From Methylosinus sp. PW1 (lineage in GTDB: Bacteria; Pseudomonadota; Alphaproteobacteria; Rhizobiales; Beijerinckiaceae), in the NCBI RefSeq assembly GCF_000745215.1, contig NZ_JQNK01000009.1:1798001-1862000 (forward strand): 64,000 nt of DNA, written 5' to 3'. Positions 52,423 to 64,000 of the stretch are shown in pieces (position 1 is the stretch's first letter; each line of letters starts with the position of its first letter). The notes under the pieces were generated by a model that had not been told where the DNA came from, did not search any database, and saw only the letters and a list, made by a program, of their open reading frames with translations. The translations under genes and the position numbers were made by a program.

Positions 52423-55400
52423 ATGTTCACCGTCCACTCCGACGAACTCAAAGACTTCACCGGCGACCAGCTCGTCGAGCTGTTGCGCCGCCTGCTCTTT
52501 GCCGAAGCCCGCAAAGCCGGCGTTCCGCTGCGCAGTGTCGAAGTGCCTCTTCAGATCACGGTCGCCGACGGCGGCCAGGATGGCACCGTCTTTTGGAAGG
52601 GTGGCGAGTCCTCGACCGATTACTTTCCCAGCCGCGACATCGTCTTCCAGTGCAAGGCGAAGGATTATGGTAACGCCCAATGGGAGAAGGAGGTCTGGAC
52701 CAAGGAAACTCAGACAAAAAGGATCAAGGAGAAGGCGCTCAACGACGCGCTCAAAGGTGTGCTCGATCGCGGCGGAACCTATATCGGCATCACCGCCAAG
52801 CCGCTGGTCGGCGCCAAGCCTGCTGATCGCGTTGCCGCCATACGAAAGGGCATAACGACTGCCGGCGGCGACCCGACCAAGCTCGCTGGGGTCCATGTCT
52901 ATGAAGGCAACAGGCTTGCAGCGTGGGCGAGCGCCCATCCGGCTGTCGCTGTCTGGATCAAGCAGATGCACGCCGCAATCGACCTCGCTGGCTTCTCGAC
53001 CCTCGAGCAGTGGGGCAAGCGCGTCGATATCGCGACGCCGGCATTCGTCGACAGCCCCGACCGTAAATTCTCGCTCGGTCCATATGACGCTGATGCGATC
53101 GACTTCTCTCAGCTCGCCGCGCGTCTCGCCGATGAGCTGGACGAGGCCGGCTCATCTGCCCGTATCTGGGGGGCGTCGGGTATCGGCAAGACTCGTGCCC
53201 TCTATCATGCCCTCATTACCAGCACGGGCCTGCTCGGTGGGCTGACCACCGCCAACTTCATCTTCTGCGATTATCGCGAGGTCAGATCGAGGCTTTGGGA
53301 CGTCGCCAATCAGATCGTGAAGGAAGGATCCGGCGCGATCCTCGTGGTCGACGGATGTCCGCTCGGGGAAGCCCGTAAGCTCAACGCGCTTGCCCTCACC
53401 GAGGATAGCCAGCTCCGCGTCATCACGATCGGTCCCGACGGCATCGACCATGACGATCACTGCGTGATGATCCGGCTGACCAAGGCCGACCGCGCGACGA
53501 TCAGAGGCATCCTCAAGGCCGGCCTGCCGAAGGCGAAGGCGGACGAACTCGATTATATCGCCGACCTCTGCGATGGTTTCCCTCGGATCGCCGTGCTTGC
53601 GAGTGAGAGCTACGAAAAAAAGGGCATCCTAAAGTCTGTCGACGATGTCGCTCAGCAGATCCTCCACGCGGCCGGCGCCGAGCGTGAGACCGTGCGCGCA
53701 CTCGAGTGCCTGTCACTGTTCGACAAGCTCTCGCCCGATGAAAATCCCAAAGAGTTCGACGACATTGCCGAGACGCTGGTCCATATGAAGGGCGAGCTGA
53801 TGTACGAGAGTCTCGTCATCGCCGCCGGTCAGCATCTGGTCGATCGGAACTACGGCGCGATGAATGCTCAGCCCCGGCCGATCGCGGACTTTCTCGCGCT
53901 GCGGCGCCTCGACTATCTACGTCCCTCCACCCTCATCGACTTTCTCGGCCGCGCCTTGCCGCAGCATCGCGATGCGATGCTCGCGCGCTGGCGCTTCCTC
54001 GCCCGGTCGCGGACGCTGAGTGAGGTCATCTACGCCCTTCTGCGTGAGTCATTCGCCGACGCCAAAATCCTCGATCCGGTTGCCGCGCCCTATCTTCTCG
54101 CCTTCGCTCGGGTCGAACCCGACCGGATGGCGACCGCTCTTTTCCTCGTCATCGGCCGTATGCCGCTCGACGAGCTGGCCGCGATCCGGTACGCTGATGG
54201 GCTGGTCGACACCCTGCGCCTGCTCGCTGGCCGTCGGGACAGCTTCAGGCCGGCCGCGCAGATGATCTTGCGCCTTGCGGCTGTCGCGGACACCGAGGGC
54301 GCGCCCCCGGTCGTCAAGCTTTTGCGGCAGCTTTTCCAGGTCGCATTGGCTGGAACGCAGGCCGACGATCGCCGTCGCCGAGAGGCGCTCGAGCACGCGC
54401 TTGAGGAGGACGATCCGCGGATCAGGCGGGCCGGCGTCGAGGCGCTGGGCGCGATGATCCAGACCTATATCTCGCGCTCCGACGAGTTCGAGCAGGTCGG
54501 TGCAGAACCTTATCGCCCCGAATGGGTGCCCGCCGACAACGGCACGATCCATTCTTATTTCAACTGGGCGCTCGACCGGCTGCGCGAAGTCTGGCGCAAG
54601 GATCCTGAGCTGCGTCCCGCCATCGAGGACAATGTTGCCGGTGACCTGCGCAATCTGCTGATGCCCGAGCTTCTCCCGACCATCGATGCCTTCGTCCGCG
54701 AGGTCGTCGCGGCCTCGGACCACTATTTCGGCGCGACGAAGAGCATTGGCGAATGGCTCTATTTCGATCGGCCTGAAAAACCGACCAATTTTTCGCGAGC
54801 GGTTCGCGCCCTCTATGACGCGACACTCCCTACGGACCCGGTTGATCAGGCGCTGCTCTACAGCCGCTTCTGGGTCTCGGACATCCACGATCCCGACAAG
54901 CGCTATGCGCAGGATCAGGCGAATCCGGACTTCGAATATTCGGCCCGGCGCGCGCAGTCTCTGGCACCCGGAATCGCGCGCAATCCGGGCCAGCTCGCGC
55001 GCGTCATCCGCACTATGGCGAGCCAAGAGATGAACGCCCCTCACCCCTTCGCTCACGCTCTGGCTGTCGAGCTGCCAGATCCGCTCGGTGCTTTCGAGCA
55101 GGCCGTCGAGGCGCTCGATGCGAGCCGCACCCGTGCCGGCGTGAATTTCGTCAGCTCGCTCCTCTCGGCACTCGACCGCAGGCTTGCCGATCGAGCCGAC
55201 GACCTCGATGAGCTCGTCGCGATCGCAAGGAAATCCGTAATACTTGCGGCGAACCCGATGTACATCGTGATGTCGCTCCGGGTCACGGACGAGCGACTAG
55301 ACGACTTCGCCAATGACGTCCGCGACGGCAACGTCATACCCCGGCAGGCCGTCGTCATTTCTCATGGCAGAAGGCTCAACGATGTCTCGCCCGGCGCGCT

Positions 55401-56241
55401 CGGGAGATTGATCACCGCGCTGATCGAGCGCGGAGATGACGGTGGTGCCTGGGCTGCGCTCGAAATCCTCTCAATGGTCACGCATGATCGTAACGCGCTG
55501 ACGCCGGAGATCATCGACCTGGTGAAGCGCACCATTCTGTCGCCGTCGATCGCTGACGACGCTGAGGGCAACGCGTCGAATGCCGATTACAACTACGACC
55601 GTCTGCTACGGCTGCTCAACGCATCCGGTGCCATCGATGACGACTTCGCCCGGAATTTTGCCCTTCAGATCGAGAATGCCTGTCGGACGACGGGCGGGCG
55701 CCATGGCCGTCCTTCGGACGCCCTGCGCGGCGCGCTCGCGATTGTCGTCAAGGGCGCGCCGAAAGAAGTCTGGCCGGTGCTCGCTGGCTTTTATGAGATC
55801 GCGACGCGCGTCGAGCGCGAGCGCCTTAATTCGATCACCTCGGCGACCAAGCTCTTCGCCTTTGACGTCTCGCGCACGGGCCCGGGCGCGCTGTTTGAAA
55901 CACCGCTCAAGCTCATGCTCGATTGGGTGGCCGGCGACCCGGATGCCCGGATCGGGTTCCTGCTGAGCTTCTTCCCGATCCTTGAGCAAAAGGGCGAGAC
56001 CTGGGCCTGGCATTCGGCGTTGCAGCGCCTCGCCAAATTGTACGGCGGCTCCAAGCGGTTCCGGGACGCTCTCCGCCTGCGCATCTATCCCAGCTCCTGG
56101 GGTGGCTCGCTCAACCCGCATCTCACGAGCTTCAAAGCGCCATTGGCGGCATGGGTCGACGACCGCGTTCTGGGCGATTGGGCGAGTAGCATGCTCGATG
56201 CCGTCATCCGGTCGCTGGAGGATAATTTATACGGTCGCTAG
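52423..56241 (+). CDS. Nuclease-STAND NTPase, putative antiphage protein (Avs-like)
   Basis: 1272 residues from the ATG at 52423 (MFTVHSDELKDFTGDQLVEL), with AGGAAGG upstream; an earlier ATG at 52318 is less likely. A PD-(D/E)XK nuclease opens the protein: VADGGQDGTVFWKG near residue 50 and IVFQCKAKDYGN near 77 (D...Q-x-K). A P-loop NTPase follows with WGASGIGKTRALYHA near residue 250 and ILVVDGCPL (Walker B-like, near 308). About 850 residues of helical, repeat-like C-terminus follow. The layout is that of STAND defence sensors that activate a nuclease on recognising phage protein. It is the only gene in its segment. Confidence 0.7.
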   Translation: MFTVHSDELKDFTGDQLVELLRRLLFAEARKAGVPLRSVEVPLQITVADGGQDGTVFWKGGESSTDYFPSRDIVFQCKAKDYGNAQWEKEVWTKETQTKRIKEKALNDALKGVLDRGGTYIGITAKPLVGAKPADRVAAIRKGITTAGGDPTKLAGVHVYEGNRLAAWASAHPAVAVWIKQMHAAIDLAGFSTLEQWGKRVDIATPAFVDSPDRKFSLGPYDADAIDFSQLAARLADELDEAGSSARIWGASGIGKTRALYHALITSTGLLGGLTTANFIFCDYREVRSRLWDVANQIVKEGSGAILVVDGCPLGEARKLNALALTEDSQLRVITIGPDGIDHDDHCVMIRLTKADRATIRGILKAGLPKAKADELDYIADLCDGFPRIAVLASESYEKKGILKSVDDVAQQILHAAGAERETVRALECLSLFDKLSPDENPKEFDDIAETLVHMKGELMYESLVIAAGQHLVDRNYGAMNAQPRPIADFLALRRLDYLRPSTLIDFLGRALPQHRDAMLARWRFLARSRTLSEVIYALLRESFADAKILDPVAAPYLLAFARVEPDRMATALFLVIGRMPLDELAAIRYADGLVDTLRLLAGRRDSFRPAAQMILRLAAVADTEGAPPVVKLLRQLFQVALAGTQADDRRRREALEHALEEDDPRIRRAGVEALGAMIQTYISRSDEFEQVGAEPYRPEWVPADNGTIHSYFNWALDRLREVWRKDPELRPAIEDNVAGDLRNLLMPELLPTIDAFVREVVAASDHYFGATKSIGEWLYFDRPEKPTNFSRAVRALYDATLPTDPVDQALLYSRFWVSDIHDPDKRYAQDQANPDFEYSARRAQSLAPGIARNPGQLARVIRTMASQEMNAPHPFAHALAVELPDPLGAFEQAVEALDASRTRAGVNFVSSLLSALDRRLADRADDLDELVAIARKSVILAANPMYIVMSLRVTDERLDDFANDVRDGNVIPRQAVVISHGRRLNDVSPGALGRLITALIERGDDGGAWAALEILSMVTHDRNALTPEIIDLVKRTILSPSIADDAEGNASNADYNYDRLLRLLNASGAIDDDFARNFALQIENACRTTGGRHGRPSDALRGALAIVVKGAPKEVWPVLAGFYEIATRVERERLNSITSATKLFAFDVSRTGPGALFETPLKLMLDWVAGDPDARIGFLLSFFPILEQKGETWAWHSALQRLAKLYGGSKRFRDALRLRIYPSSWGGSLNPHLTSFKAPLAAWVDDRVLGDWASSMLDAVIRSLEDNLYGR

Positions 56242-56406
56242 TGCGCGTGCTGCCCGGCCGTTCACTGGCAGACGTATGGCAGATCCCGGCAGGAGCGGTC
56301 GTTCATCCACCGATCGAGGAATGGCTTGAAATGGCGCATCTTGGACAACATTACCCATAAGCCAAAGCGAGATGAGAGTAGCCCCCCGCGTTGGAAACCC
56401 TGTAAT

Positions 56407-58965
56407 TCAGAGCCTCGGATCGATCGGCTCGCTCTCCAGCGCGAGGATCGCGAAAACGCATTCATGGGTCTTGCGCAGGGGCGCGCCGGCGGTAAAGCGC
56501 GTCAGGGCTTCATGGCCGAGCGCGAATTCGCGCAGGGCGTTGGTCCTTTTGGCGCCGAGGCCGCGTTGGCGCAGGCGTTCGAGATGTTCCGGCAGATCAT
56601 ATTCCGGGCCGTAGATGATGCGCAAATATTCCGGGCCGCGCACCTTCAGCGCCGGCTGGATCGGCCCCTTGGCGCCGCGCGCGATGTAGTCTCGCGGCTT
56701 CACCACCATGCCTTCGCCGCCCGCCGATGTCAGCTCCTCCCACCAGCGCGTCGCCTCCTCGCAGGCCGCCGTGTCGTCTAGGGCCAGGCGACGCCAGCGA
56801 GTCGTCGCCACATTCTGCGCGCCGGTCGCCGCCAATGTTTCGGCGATCGACATGTGCCAGAGATGGTCCTTGTCGAAATGCGTGGCGCCCTCGCTCGCCA
56901 GCAGATGGAACGGGGCGATGCGCAAATCGTCGAGCGAGCGAACCGGCCAGACATAGGGCTTCCATGCCTCGCCATAGCGCGCTGCCTTCTCGGCGCGGAT
57001 CGCGAGCCGATCGCGCAGCGCCTCGACAGGAATGCCGCGAGCCGCGGCGCGCGCGGCGGCGTCATGGGCGAGGGCGAGCCCGGCGTGGCTCGCGGCGGCG
57101 ACCGGCGCATATTGCTGCTCGATCAGCGCCGAGGCCTTGGCGGACCAGGGCATGATTTCCGCATCGAACAGGAGCCAGTCGGTCGCGAGCGTCTCCCAGA
57201 GGCGGGCGCTGTCGCAGGCAGCGCGCAGCCGTGCGAGAAGCGCCTCGCATTCGGCGCCGTCGGCGAAGAAGGCGCGGCCGGAGCGCGTCCATATCTGGCC
57301 GCTCTCGCCGGAGAGGACGCCGAAGCGCCGCCGCGCGACATCGGAGTCGCGGCAGAGCGCGACGACGGCGCGCGAGCCCATGTGCTTTTCCTCGAGCACG
57401 ACCTCCCTTTGGCCGCGCTCGCGGAAAAAGGCGAAGGCCTCCTCCGGGCGCTCGAGAAAGCCGTCGCGCGCGCTCGTCTCCACCGGCGACATGGTCGGCG
57501 GGAGATAGACGAGCCATTGCGGCGCGAGGGCGAAACGGCTCATTGCTTCGAGCGCCGCCGCCGCATTCTCCTCGGCGATGGGAATGCGCCGCAGCAGCGT
57601 CGTGTCGATCCATCGCCGTCCCGACACATCGGCATGATCGAGAAGTCGATCCGCCTCGGCCTGCAAGGCGGTCTCCGGCGCGGCGACGAGCGGGCGCGCC
57701 GGCTCACAATAGACGCGCGCCGCCGGAACCTCGACCAGTCCCCGCTCCGGCCAGAGCAGCGCTGTGAGCTTGCCGCCGAAGACGCAGCCCGTATCGACGC
57801 AAATGGTGTTGTTGACCCATTCCGCATCCGGCGTCGGCGTATGGCCATAGACGATTGCCGAGCGGCCGCGATAATTCGCCGCCCAGTCGAGCCGCACCGG
57901 CAGGCCGAACTCATCCGTCTCGCCCGTCGTCTCGCCGAACAGAGCGAACTCGCGGACCGCGGGCGAGCCGCGGCCGATCATCTCCTCCTTCAGCCCGGCA
58001 TGGGCGACGGCGAGCTTGCCGCCGTCGAGCCAATAATGGCTGCGGAGATCCGCGAGGAAAGTCTTCACGCGCTCGCGGAACTCGGCCGGCTCCTCGGCGA
58101 GCTGATCGATCGACTCCTGAAGCCCATGGGCGACCGTGACCTTTCGGCCTTCGAGCCAGCGCGACAATTTGCGGTCATGATTGCCCTGCACGACATAGGC
58201 GACGCCGGCCTCCTGCGCAGCCATGGCGAGGCGCAGAACGCCCGGAACATCCGGACCGCGATCGACGAGATCGCCGACGAAGACCAGCTTGCGGCCATGC
58301 GGGGCCAAGACGGCGTCGCCATCGCCCTCGACGACATAGCCGAGCGCTTCGAGCAGCCGCCGCAACTCGTCGAGGCAGCCATGCACGTCGCCGATCACAT
58401 CGAAGGGGCCGACATCGTCGCGCTTGTCGGTCCACATGGGGCGGCGCTCGACGACCGCGGCCTCGATCGCCGCGACCGAGGACAGCTTCCAAATCTGCCG
58501 AAAGCCCTCATTGGCGAGGCCGCGCAGGCCGCGATGAATCTCCTGAATCATGCGCTGCGGCACGCCGGGGCCGAAATCGCGATCCGGCCGCGTCTTGTTC
58601 CGCTCGATGCAGACATCGAGGCCCGGATCGACGACGATCGCCACGGGCAGCGCATGCCAGCGGCGCGCGAGCTCGACCCAGGATTTGCGATCCGCGGCGC
58701 GCACATTGGTCGCGTCGATCACCGCGAGGCGGCGGTTCTTCAGCCGCTTCTCGGCAATGGCGGCAACCAGCGCGAAAGCGTCGGCCGAGGCGGATTGGTC
58801 TGTCTCGTCGTCGCAGACGAGACCGCGGCAATGATCCGAGGAGATCACCTCCGTCGGCTTGAACCAGCGCGACGCGAAGCTCGATTTGCCCGCGCCCGTC
58901 GCGCCGATCAGCACGACGAGGCAGAAATCGGGAATGTCGAGGAGGGTCGGGAGAGGCGCATTCAT
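56407..58965 (-). CDS. pnkp: Polynucleotide kinase-phosphatase-ligase Pnkp
   Basis: 852 residues from the ATG at 58965 (MNAPLPTLLDIPDFCLVVLI), which overlaps the hen1 stop (ATGA). It has three domains in the known order. The 5' kinase has LIGATGAGKSSFASRWF near residue 22. The 2',3' phosphatase (metallophosphoesterase) has DVIGDVHGCLDELRRLL, VFVGDLVDRGPDVPG and VQGNHDRKLSRWL, near 190-280. The ligase-like adenylyltransferase has VLEEKHMGSRAVVALCRD with the nucleotidyl Lys near 530. With Hen1 it repairs RNAs cut by ribotoxins, sealing ends that Hen1 has 2'-O-methylated. Confidence 0.95.
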   Translation of the reverse strand: MNAPLPTLLDIPDFCLVVLIGATGAGKSSFASRWFKPTEVISSDHCRGLVCDDETDQSASADAFALVAAIAEKRLKNRRLAVIDATNVRAADRKSWVELARRWHALPVAIVVDPGLDVCIERNKTRPDRDFGPGVPQRMIQEIHRGLRGLANEGFRQIWKLSSVAAIEAAVVERRPMWTDKRDDVGPFDVIGDVHGCLDELRRLLEALGYVVEGDGDAVLAPHGRKLVFVGDLVDRGPDVPGVLRLAMAAQEAGVAYVVQGNHDRKLSRWLEGRKVTVAHGLQESIDQLAEEPAEFRERVKTFLADLRSHYWLDGGKLAVAHAGLKEEMIGRGSPAVREFALFGETTGETDEFGLPVRLDWAANYRGRSAIVYGHTPTPDAEWVNNTICVDTGCVFGGKLTALLWPERGLVEVPAARVYCEPARPLVAAPETALQAEADRLLDHADVSGRRWIDTTLLRRIPIAEENAAAALEAMSRFALAPQWLVYLPPTMSPVETSARDGFLERPEEAFAFFRERGQREVVLEEKHMGSRAVVALCRDSDVARRRFGVLSGESGQIWTRSGRAFFADGAECEALLARLRAACDSARLWETLATDWLLFDAEIMPWSAKASALIEQQYAPVAAASHAGLALAHDAAARAAARGIPVEALRDRLAIRAEKAARYGEAWKPYVWPVRSLDDLRIAPFHLLASEGATHFDKDHLWHMSIAETLAATGAQNVATTRWRRLALDDTAACEEATRWWEELTSAGGEGMVVKPRDYIARGAKGPIQPALKVRGPEYLRIIYGPEYDLPEHLERLRQRGLGAKRTNALREFALGHEALTRFTAGAPLRKTHECVFAILALESEPIDPRL

Positions 58966-60338
58966 CTCGAGAACACCGCGACCTGTGTGACGGGGCCGAG
59001 CTCTGGATGCTCCTCGCCTATGCCGGAAAGAGCGACCGAATAGCCGTGGCTCTCGGCGCTCGCCTGCGCCCAATCACGAAATTGCGCGCGAGTCCATTCG
59101 AAGCGATGGTCGGGATGACGGAAGGCGCCCGCCGGCAGAGCATCGAACAGGGCGTTATATTCGGCGTTGGGCGTCGTCACGATCACGGTCTTCGGACGCG
59201 CTGCGCCGAAGACGATCTCGACCAGCGTCGGCAGGCGATCGGCGTCGAGATGCTCGATCACCTCGACGAGGGCGACGGCGTCGACGTCGGCCCAGCGCGC
59301 GTCGCGATAGGTGAGCGCGCCATGCAGCAGGCTCAACCGCTCCACGGAAGGACCGCCGGCGCGATCGAGCTTCAGCCGCTCTCTGGCGCGCTCCAGCGCG
59401 CGGGTGGAGGCGTCGAGACCGATGATCCGCTCGAAGCCTCGCTCCTTGACGAGACGTTGCAGCAGCCGGCCTTCTCCGCAGCCGAGATCGGCGACGCTGC
59501 GCGCGCCCGCCTCTTTCAACAGGCCGACGACGGCGTCGAGCCGCCGATCGTGCAGACGCAGCGGCGCCTCCAGCGCCTCCTCGCGCGGCGGCGTCTTTTC
59601 GTCCTCCAGACCCTCCTCAGCCTCGGTGTCCGGCGCGAGACGCGCGAGGGCGGCGCGCGCGAGGCTGCGGCGGTTCTTCAAGAAGCGCCGCGCGATCGTC
59701 TCGCGCTCGGAGTGCCCGACGAGCCAGGCGCCGCCTTTGGCGACGAGCTTCTCCACCTCGTCGTCGCCGACCCAATAATGCTTATCGGCGTCCATCGCCG
59801 GGATCAGCACATAGAGATGACCGAGCGCATCGGCGAGGCGCAGCGTCCCCGCGAGCCGCAGCTCGACATAGCGCGAGGGGCCGTCCGCCCCCTCGATTCG
59901 GCGCGCCTCCACGGTCCAGCCGAGCGGCCCGAAGAGACGCTCCAGCAAATCGCCGTCGCGCGGCGCGGGGAGAGGCGCGACGACGATCTCGAGCGGGATC
60001 GCCGTCGCCGCGAGCTCCGGCCGCTCGCGCGAGACGCCGGTCATCGCCGTGCGGAACGCCTTGTTGAGCGCGACCGAGAGGAAGGACGACGCCGCATAGG
60101 GACGGTCGTTGACATATTGATCCGCGACCCCTTCGGCGCCGCCGCGGCCGCGCACGAGTGCGACCGGATCGAGGTCGAGGACCAGCGCCGCCTCGCAGCG
60201 CTCCACGTCGGCCTGCGGGAAAAACACGGTTCCGCGTCCAAAGGACAGCTCGAGGTCATGAGCGCGATCGGGATGCTTCATCAGCAGAAAGCCGAGATCG
60301 GTGGCCGGCGCATGCGTGGTGGCGATGGACAAATACAT
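58962..60338 (-). CDS. hen1: 3'-terminal RNA ribose 2'-O-methyltransferase Hen1
   Basis: 458 residues from the ATG at 60338 (MYLSIATTHAPATDLGFLLM). The N-terminal half (HPDRAHDLELSFGRGTVFFP) activates Pnkp ligase in known systems. The C-terminal methyltransferase has SVADLGCGEGRLLQRLVKER (SAM site), IIGLDAS and LVEVIEHLDADRL, which carries the E-x-x-E-H metal site of Hen1. It methylates the 3' end of cleaved RNA before ligation, protecting the repaired site from a second cut. The frame is open upstream to 60566, but family similarity begins at the chosen start. It is the last gene before the right island boundary. Confidence 0.95.
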   Translation of the reverse strand: MYLSIATTHAPATDLGFLLMKHPDRAHDLELSFGRGTVFFPQADVERCEAALVLDLDPVALVRGRGGAEGVADQYVNDRPYAASSFLSVALNKAFRTAMTGVSRERPELAATAIPLEIVVAPLPAPRDGDLLERLFGPLGWTVEARRIEGADGPSRYVELRLAGTLRLADALGHLYVLIPAMDADKHYWVGDDEVEKLVAKGGAWLVGHSERETIARRFLKNRRSLARAALARLAPDTEAEEGLEDEKTPPREEALEAPLRLHDRRLDAVVGLLKEAGARSVADLGCGEGRLLQRLVKERGFERIIGLDASTRALERARERLKLDRAGGPSVERLSLLHGALTYRDARWADVDAVALVEVIEHLDADRLPTLVEIVFGAARPKTVIVTTPNAEYNALFDALPAGAFRHPDHRFEWTRAQFRDWAQASAESHGYSVALSGIGEEHPELGPVTQVAVFSR

Positions 60339-60585
60339 GACGGATATCGAGCTTGCTCGGCAATGTGTTCGGCGCGGAAGCCTATAGCAGGCGAGCTTCG
60401 ACTTGTCTTGGGCAGGAGTGGCGAGCGCAGGGCGGCGCTCGACGTCGATGACGCCTGAACCACACGCCGATGGTCCACGATCTTGCATCCAGGCGCCACC
60501 ATGATGTATCAGTGTCACCATTGGACGGCGCGGTGGCCGGATAGGGTTTTTCGGTAGAATCAACAAGTTACGTGTCTATTGGTAG

Positions 60586-60606
60586 CGAGTCCCTCCTCCG
60601 CTACCA
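60586..60606 (+). repeat. attR: duplicated 3' end of tRNA-Met
   Basis: CGAGTCCC...CTACCA matches tRNA positions 4268-4288 in 20 of 21 bases, 17 of them in one unbroken run up to the CCA. No complete tRNA surrounds it. It marks the right end of the island. Apart from this site, 60339-60808 shows no gene. Confidence 0.8.
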
Positions 60607-60808
60607 AGAACATAGTTTTTCGATTAGTTTCATATAATTAGTGATTTGCTGGCTCGACGCCGTGCTGCTACGAAGGCGCTACCATCAATGGCGCTCTCGA
60701 ATTCGTCGTTACGACGGATATTGGCATGCGCTGACCCTCAAAATCTCGACCGTCTTATCTGCTGTCGTCGACTTTCGCCGGCGACCTTCTCGGTGAACTG
60801 AGCAGGCG

Positions 60809-63664
<2,856 letters not shown>

Positions 63665-63716
63665 TGGAGAACCCTTCAGAGACAATGGGCGCCGATCACG
63701 GCATTCGGAACGGCGG

Positions 63717-63860
63717 TCATCGATTGAAAAAGCAGGATACGACGCTCAGCGCGACGCTGACGATCGGCGAGGTCGTGAAGGGAATATAGAGGCGGAAATC
63801 GCCGCGTTCGACCACTATGTCCCCGGGCAGGCGGCCGACGCCGAACCGCTCGCCGGTTCT
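63717..63860 (-). pseudogene. DUF2905 small membrane protein, 5' part lost
   Basis: One frame reads ERFGVGRLPGDIVVERGDFR, then [18 protein letters not shown] and CFFNR-stop, which matches the C-terminal part of the DUF2905 family (GRLPGDI, a short beta strand, then one transmembrane helix). The family is about 70 residues with an N-terminal helix; here a stop (TGA at 63861-63863) precedes the conserved part, and the upstream sequence does not supply that helix in this frame. It is therefore frameshifted or truncated. It lies 52 bp upstream of the metal ATPase on the same strand. Confidence 0.65.
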
Positions 63861-64000
63861 TCAGCGCGCCGCCCGAGGGGTTCGTGAAGCAACCAATAGC
63901 TTTTCCGCGCATGAGCGAGTTAGCGTCTTTCGTAGTGATTCGGTGGCTGGCGTAAGAATCCCCTGCTACCGAGGCCTCTCAATGTCGTGGCGCCCACAAA

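Overview
The window is high-GC DNA of alphaproteobacterial type, probably order Hyphomicrobiales. The evidence is gene content: a DUF6456 protein overlapping a DnaA-type helix-turn-helix protein, YidD, a DUF6634 protein beside a soluble FtsH-like protease, and an elongator tRNA-Met of alphaproteobacterial form. A methylotroph of the Methylocystis/Methylosinus type would fit, but no single gene here proves it.

Layout. Positions 1-4211 are chromosomal backbone: a partial ABC transporter, DUF6456 and HTH genes, two unknown genes and yidD. A tRNA-Met gene (4212-4288) follows, with a tyrosine integrase just behind it. The last 21 bp of the tRNA recur with one mismatch at 60586-60606. I therefore read 4289-60606 (about 56 kb) as one genomic island, possibly composite, in the tRNA-Met gene. 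Backbone resumes with a heavy-metal P-type ATPase carrying an unusual OmpA-like tail, then a broken DUF2905 gene.

The island's left half is defence and mobile DNA. It holds an IS21 transposase fragment, a 75-repeat/74-spacer CRISPR array with a complete type I-C operon (cas3-cas5-cas8c-cas7-cas4-cas1-cas2, all minus strand), a broken hsdM with an Xre regulator, a phage-like block (HNH protein, phage hypothetical, DUF6634, FtsH-like AAA+ protease), a 1869-residue DUF4011-helicase-nuclease protein (Hhe-like), an 88-bp direct repeat, a degenerate MobV-type relaxase and a second IS21 fragment.

The island's right half contains the most novel system. Two neighbouring, related clusters (35846-41988 and 42184-51443) each encode a TonB-dependent receptor, a radical SAM protein, a FecB-like binding protein and a FecCD-type permease. 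The second also has the ABC ATPase, a TonB protein and a lone NifD-like protein that has lost the third P-cluster cysteine and both FeMo-cofactor ligands. A short ModE-like regulator lies in the first cluster, and sequences resembling ModE (molybdate) operators sit before the receptor, both permeases and the NifD-like gene. I infer a metal- or metallocofactor-uptake system under molybdenum-responsive control. The first cluster's permease is a pseudogene, so its receptor probably depends on the second cluster's ABC transporter and TonB. A truncated group II intron, a STAND-type nuclease-NTPase and a Pnkp-Hen1 RNA repair operon complete the island.
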